This document shows positions 60,556-64,000 of a stretch of DNA of 64,000 nt, piece after piece. Under the pieces are notes generated by a model. It was not told the DNA's origin, searched no databases, and was given only the letters and a program-made list of their open reading frames with translations. The stretch lies in NCBI RefSeq assembly GCF_000253255.1, contig NC_015580.1, forward strand, positions 3,485,001 to 3,549,000, in the 5' to 3' direction. The position numbers were made by a program, and so were the translations under genes. The stretch is from Novosphingobium sp. PP1Y. Its GTDB lineage: Bacteria > Pseudomonadota > Alphaproteobacteria > Sphingomonadales > Sphingomonadaceae. Position 1 is the first letter of the stretch. Every line of letters starts with the position of its first letter.

Positions 60556-61425
60556 ATGCGCTTCTACCGAGCCACGACATTCTTGTTCCCGCGCAACTAC
60601 GAATGGCGGATTCTCCTGATCTGCTTCGGCGCGGTACACGTTCCCCTGATTGCCTGCGTCAGCCTCCAGGTCGTCACCGGTGAATGGCACCCCGCCACCC
60701 TCATCACCCTGCTCCTGGCGACATTGGCCGGCACCGGCCTCGGGATCGCGGCGATCCACGGCCTGCTCTCCCCGATCACGCGCGCAACCGGGATGCTGGA
60801 GGCGATCCAGAACGGTGAGCGCATCTCGCATATTCCCGACGGCGGCGCCGATCTCGTCGGCCGCCTGCTCCACGGCGTGGCCACTGCCGCCAACGAATCC
60901 GCGACCAGGATCGAACAACTGATCACCGCCGCCGAACGCGATGCCCTGACCGGGATCCGCAATCGCCGGGGCTTCCTCGATGCGGCCGAAGGCATCCTGC
61001 AGGGCAAGACCAATGCCGTGCTCGCTATCATCGACATCGACCATTTCAAGCTGATCAACGACCAGTTCGGCCACGACGCCGGCGACTCGCTGCTGCGCGC
61101 GTTGGCCAAGCGCCTTGAGGGTGGCTTGCGCCGTACCGACATCGCGGCGCGCTGGGGCGGCGAGGAATTCGCGGTCCTGTTCCCCGACACCCAGCTCGAC
61201 GAGGCCCGCCTGGTGCTTGAGCGGCTGCGCGCCTCGGTTGCGCTCGACAGCGAGCTGGGGCACGACAGCTGGCCGGTCACCTTCTCCTGCGGGCTGGCGC
61301 CGCTGCGCAGCTTCCCAGAACTGGGCGATGCGACACAACGGGCGGATGCGGCGCTCTATGTCGCCAAGGCGCGCGGGCGCAATCGCCTGCAGATCGCCGA
61401 GGAGGAACAGGTCGAGGAGAACTGA
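60556..61425 (+). CDS. Membrane-bound GGDEF diguanylate cyclase
   Basis: A 289-residue protein with two membrane helices (about 19-40 and 48-70), a short HAMP-like helix (LSPITRATGMLEAIQNGERISHI) and a GGDEF domain (from DALTGIRNRRGF). The catalytic motif is GGEEF (201-205), and an intact inhibitory R-x-x-D site precedes it (R192, D195, five residues before GG). It should therefore make c-di-GMP under product control. AGAAGG lies upstream of the ATG at 60556. It follows dnaA by 264 bp and is probably independent. Confidence 0.93.
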   Translation: MRFYRATTFLFPRNYEWRILLICFGAVHVPLIACVSLQVVTGEWHPATLITLLLATLAGTGLGIAAIHGLLSPITRATGMLEAIQNGERISHIPDGGADLVGRLLHGVATAANESATRIEQLITAAERDALTGIRNRRGFLDAAEGILQGKTNAVLAIIDIDHFKLINDQFGHDAGDSLLRALAKRLEGGLRRTDIAARWGGEEFAVLFPDTQLDEARLVLERLRASVALDSELGHDSWPVTFSCGLAPLRSFPELGDATQRADAALYVAKARGRNRLQIAEEEQVEEN

Positions 61426-61498
61426 TCGCCCTGCAGGCCTGCCCAGCCCCCGCGCCTTCTTCCTTTCCCCGGCCTCGCTCCTGCTCTAAGCGGGCCGC

Positions 61499-61930
61499 AT
61501 GGCTCCCGGTCTCACCCCTTCGCTACCTGCCACTTTCTGGCAGGCCGCCCTGCGCGGAATTCGCAGCAGGTGCCCCCGCTGCGGGGAAGCGCCGCTGTTT
61601 CGCAAGTGGCTCAAGCCGCTCGACGCCTGTCCGCATTGCGGAGTCGACTGGAGCCCGCAACGCGCCGACGATTTCCCTGCCTACATCGCCATCATCGTCA
61701 CCGGCCACCTGATGGCGCCGCTGATCATCGCCTTGTCCAAGGACTTCGACCTGGGCCCCGCCGGCATGTTCGCGATCCTGGTGCCGCTCGCACTGGTGAT
61801 GATGCTGGGCTTGCTTCAACCCTCGAAAGGCGCGGTCATCGCCGCGCAGTGGTGGTACGGACTTCACGGCTTCAGCAAGGAAAGACTGCCCGAAAATGAG
61901 GGCACAGAGGCAGGTTCGGACCAGGTATGA
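61499..61930 (+). CDS. DUF983 zinc-ribbon membrane protein
   Basis: A 143-residue protein. An N-terminal zinc ribbon (RCPRCGEAPLFR, then DACPHCGVDWSPQ) is followed by two membrane helices (about 62-80 and 88-108). This is the DUF983 pattern, widespread in Alphaproteobacteria, function unknown. Its last 4 bases overlap the start of the next gene (ATGA). Confidence 0.9.
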   Translation: MAPGLTPSLPATFWQAALRGIRSRCPRCGEAPLFRKWLKPLDACPHCGVDWSPQRADDFPAYIAIIVTGHLMAPLIIALSKDFDLGPAGMFAILVPLALVMMLGLLQPSKGAVIAAQWWYGLHGFSKERLPENEGTEAGSDQV

Positions 61931-62700
61931 CGCTTACACCGGATCGGCTTGAGCGGTTCGCCCGTCACATCGTGCTGCCCGAAGTGGGCGGCACGGGACA
62001 GATGGCGCTGGCCGAAGCCCACGTGGTGCTTGTCGGCTGCGGCGGGATCGGCAGTCCTGCCCTTCAGTATCTCGCCGCAGCCGGCATAGGCCGACTGACC
62101 CTGGTGGATGACGACGTCGTCGACGTCAGCAACCTCCAGCGCCAGACGATTTTCACGCCGTCTGATATCGGCAAGCCCAAGGCGGAAGCGGCGGCCGAAT
62201 GGGTGCGGCGTTTTGATCTTGGCCTTGAGGTTCGTGCGATCGTCCAGCGGGTGGGAATTGAAAACGTCGCACAGATCCTCGCCGGCGCGAGCCTCGTACT
62301 GGACGGTTGTGACAACTTCGCGACTCGCCTGCTGGTGTCAGATGCCTGCGTCAAACTGGAGCTGCCGCTGACGAGCGCCGCGGTGGGACGATTTCAGGGC
62401 CAGGTCGCGAACTTCGCCGGCCACCTGTCCGACCAGCCTTGCTACCGCTGCTTCGTGGGCGATGCCTTCGATGCCGAGGATTGCGACACTTGTGCCGCCG
62501 ACGGCGTACTGGGCGCGATGGTCGGCATGGTCGGCACTTTCGCAGCCATGCACGCCATGCGCGTCCTGCTTGCCGGCCGCGCCGCGCTGGGCGAGCCGCA
62601 GTTCGGTACGCTCCAGCTCATCGACGGCCTTGCCCCCTCGATGCGCCCGCTGCGAATCGCCAAGGACCCCGGTTGCAAGGGTTGCGGCACCCCAGCCTGA
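61927..62700 (+). CDS. MoeB/ThiF/HesA-family sulfur-carrier adenylyltransferase
   Basis: A 257-residue E1-like enzyme that adenylates the C-terminus of a ubiquitin-fold sulfur carrier (MoaD or ThiS). The ATP-binding start is VVLVGCGGIGSPALQYLAAAG, followed by LTLVDDDVVDVSNLQRQTIF (the D and R-x-x-I-F motif) and the catalytic region DGCDNFATRLLVSDACV. Two C-x-x-C pairs for zinc are present (CYRCFVGD and CKGCG). It has no rhodanese domain, as in MoeB and ThiF. The window also has a molybdenum hydroxylase that would need Moco. It is translationally coupled to the DUF983 gene. Confidence 0.92.
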   Translation: MTLTPDRLERFARHIVLPEVGGTGQMALAEAHVVLVGCGGIGSPALQYLAAAGIGRLTLVDDDVVDVSNLQRQTIFTPSDIGKPKAEAAAEWVRRFDLGLEVRAIVQRVGIENVAQILAGASLVLDGCDNFATRLLVSDACVKLELPLTSAAVGRFQGQVANFAGHLSDQPCYRCFVGDAFDAEDCDTCAADGVLGAMVGMVGTFAAMHAMRVLLAGRAALGEPQFGTLQLIDGLAPSMRPLRIAKDPGCKGCGTPA

Positions 62701-62721
62701 CGCCGCGCGTCGCCCCCGGGC

Positions 62722-63426
62722 TCATTTCCGGGTCAGCAGCTCGTCCACCCAGGCCGGCACCACATCGGTCGCCGGGCCGTGCCGCGACTCGTCGAACCAG
62801 CTGCTGCCCTGGCTCGGCTCCAGGTTGAGTTCGAGCGTCGCCGCCCCCAGCTCCCGCGCATTGCGCACGAAGCCTGCTGCAGGATAGACCGCACCCGATG
62901 TACCGATCGAGACGAACAGGTCCGCCTCGCGCAGGGCCGCGAAGATCTCTTCCATACGATAGGGCATCTCGCCGAACCACACGACGTCGGGCCGCAGCGC
63001 GGCCACCCCGCATTCGGGGCAGGCCGGGCGATCCAGCAACGGACCGGTCCAGGGCGAGCGCTCGTCGCAGGCAGTACACCAGGCGTTGAGGTGTTCGCCG
63101 TGCATGTGCAGGACCCGCGTCGCCCCGGCCCGCTCGTGCAGGTCGTCGACGTTCTGGGTGACGATCAGCAGTTCCCCCCGCCACTCGGCATCGAGCCGGG
63201 CAAGGGCGTGGTGCGCGGCATTGGGCTGCTTGGTCTGGATCGCCTCGCGCCGCATGTCGTAGAAGCGCAGGACAAGCTCGGGGTCGCGGGCGAAAGCCTC
63301 GGGCGTCGCCACGTCTTCCACCCGGTGCTGCTCCCACAAACCGCCGGCATCGCGGAAGGTGTCGATGCCGCTTTCGGCCGAAACCCCGGCACCTGTGAGG
63401 ATCACGATATTGCGGATCTGGTTCAT
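62722..63426 (-). CDS. cobB: NAD-dependent protein deacylase, sirtuin class III
   Basis: A 234-residue sirtuin. The NAD pocket shows ILTGAGVSAESGIDTFRD (residues 9-26), TQNVDDLHERAG and the catalytic His in VLHMHGEH. The zinc site is C-x-x-C...C-x-x-C (WCTACDE and PACPECG). A Tyr-Arg pair, Y56-D-M-R59, is the feature that gives Sirt5/CobB-like enzymes desuccinylase/demalonylase preference. The ATG at 63426 gives MNQIRNIVIL; the frame extends upstream over the dapB leader. It converges with the MoeB-like gene and diverges from dapB. Confidence 0.94.
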   Translation of the reverse strand: MNQIRNIVILTGAGVSAESGIDTFRDAGGLWEQHRVEDVATPEAFARDPELVLRFYDMRREAIQTKQPNAAHHALARLDAEWRGELLIVTQNVDDLHERAGATRVLHMHGEHLNAWCTACDERSPWTGPLLDRPACPECGVAALRPDVVWFGEMPYRMEEIFAALREADLFVSIGTSGAVYPAAGFVRNARELGAATLELNLEPSQGSSWFDESRHGPATDVVPAWVDELLTRK

Positions 63427-63551
63427 GCAAATTCCCGTAGCATCACCCCGACCTTGTTTCAGGGGCCGTTTTTCGCCATGCGCAGGACGATGTCTGGGGC
63501 ACGAACCACGCCGAAACAAGTTCGGCTTGCCGCCCCCATGGAGATTGTAAC

Positions 63552-64000
63552 GTGGCACGTATCGGAATCATCGGCAGCGAAGGTCGCATGGGACGCGCAA
63601 TCGCGGAAGCGATCGGTGCGGCGGGCGAGGAACTGGCAGGCGGAGTGGACAAGGACGGCGACGTCGCCGCGCTGGCCGCCAAGGCCGATGTCCTGATCGA
63701 CTTCTCCAGCCCCGGTGCGCTCGAAGGCAACCTCGAGGCGGCGATCGCGGCGGACACCCCGATCGTCGTCGGCACCACGGGGCTCGAAGAACGCCACCAC
63801 TGGCTGATCGACACGGCGGCCGAATCGATTCCGGTGCTGCAGACCGGCAATACCTCGCTGGGCGTCACCCTGCTGGCGCATCTCGTGCGCGAGGCCGCGA
63901 GCCGCCTGGGCGAAGACTGGGACATCGAGATCGTCGAGACCCATCACCGCATGAAGGTCGACGCGCCCTCGGGCACCGCCCTGCTGCTGGGCGAGGCTGC
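63552..64000 (+). CDS. dapB: 4-hydroxy-tetrahydrodipicolinate reductase, N-terminal part
   Basis: The first 149 residues of DapB (lysine/diaminopimelate pathway), cut by the right edge. The GTG at 63552 has GGAG eight bases upstream. Motifs: IGIIGSEGRMGRAIAEA (nucleotide loop), VLIDFSSPGALEGNL, IVVGTTGLEE and the catalytic E-T-H-H-x-x-K-x-D-A-P-S-G-T-A segment. Together with lysC in this window it gives two steps of the aspartate family route. Confidence 0.96.
   Translation, partial: MARIGIIGSEGRMGRAIAEAIGAAGEELAGGVDKDGDVAALAAKADVLIDFSSPGALEGNLEAAIAADTPIVVGTTGLEERHHWLIDTAAESIPVLQTGNTSLGVTLLAHLVREAASRLGEDWDIEIVETHHRMKVDAPSGTALLLGEA

Noticed and set aside
1..64000. CRISPR arrays, insertion sequences, phage genes, tRNA or rRNA genes
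   Set aside because: No regularly spaced repeats, transposase motifs, phage structural genes or cloverleaf candidates were recognised anywhere in the window by reading.

Overview
The window is high-GC and almost fully coding, with no rRNA, tRNA, CRISPR array, insertion sequence or phage gene that I could see. It reads as a chromosomal segment of a free-living alphaproteobacterium, most likely a sphingomonad (Novosphingobium/Sphingobium/Erythrobacter type). The reasons are the alphaproteobacterial order dut-coaBC-ubiB-ubiE-mutM-rpsT-dnaA, the pairing of a Tim44-domain protein with secB, the mrp-molybdoenzyme-hemH run beside hflKC and degP, clustered GANTC (CcrM) sites in front of dnaA, and exopolysaccharide genes next to a type I secretion system, as in sphingan producers. 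Taxonomy is inferred from layout and protein style, not from a database match.

Region 1 (1-12.3 kb) is a surface polysaccharide and secretion locus. On the minus strand lie an ABC exporter and its membrane-fusion partner (type I secretion), then a fused Wzc-type chain-length regulator/tyrosine kinase, a GT-B glycosyltransferase and the start of an outer-membrane polysaccharide export lipoprotein that runs off the left edge. A TolC-type outer-membrane channel is transcribed divergently. A membrane-anchored endonuclease/phosphatase-fold protein, a hexapeptide acyltransferase, a family 2 glycosyltransferase and a PilZ protein follow.

Region 2 (12.3-28.7 kb) is envelope and stress housekeeping: an unusual winged-helix regulator, ferrochelatase, a Tat-exported molybdopterin dehydrogenase, Mrp, HflK/HflC, a DegP protease, a class A penicillin-binding protein, MsrB, an NfeD/SPFH pair, a secreted dienelactone hydrolase, a small phosphatase-like protein and a GGDEF protein. 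Region 3 (28.8-41.7 kb) is metabolism: glyoxalase fold, PurU, a nitronate monooxygenase-like flavoprotein, an acyl-CoA transferase, aspartokinase, UbiG, chorismate synthase, a sulfotransferase, and ahpC-ahpF behind a correctly spaced OxyR-type site.

Region 4 (41.9-50.3 kb) holds a low-GC orphan ORF, Smr, MltA, a Tim44-domain protein, SecB, MurJ, TrpS, a MOSC protein, a DUF4136-type lipoprotein and a 59-residue membrane protein. Region 5 (50.3-64 kb) is the conserved dut-to-dnaA block with two extra membrane-protein genes, then a second GGDEF protein, DUF983, a MoeB/HesA enzyme, a sirtuin and the start of dapB.

The main themes are envelope biogenesis, polysaccharide export and c-di-GMP signalling (one PilZ receptor, two GGDEF proteins). 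I found no clearly new multi-gene system. The observations most worth following are the GANTC cluster and palindrome before dnaA, the OxyR-like four-element site, the long insertion in CoaBC, the receiver-like/winged-helix fusion, leader hairpins before tolC and the acyl-CoA transferase, and two small proteins.
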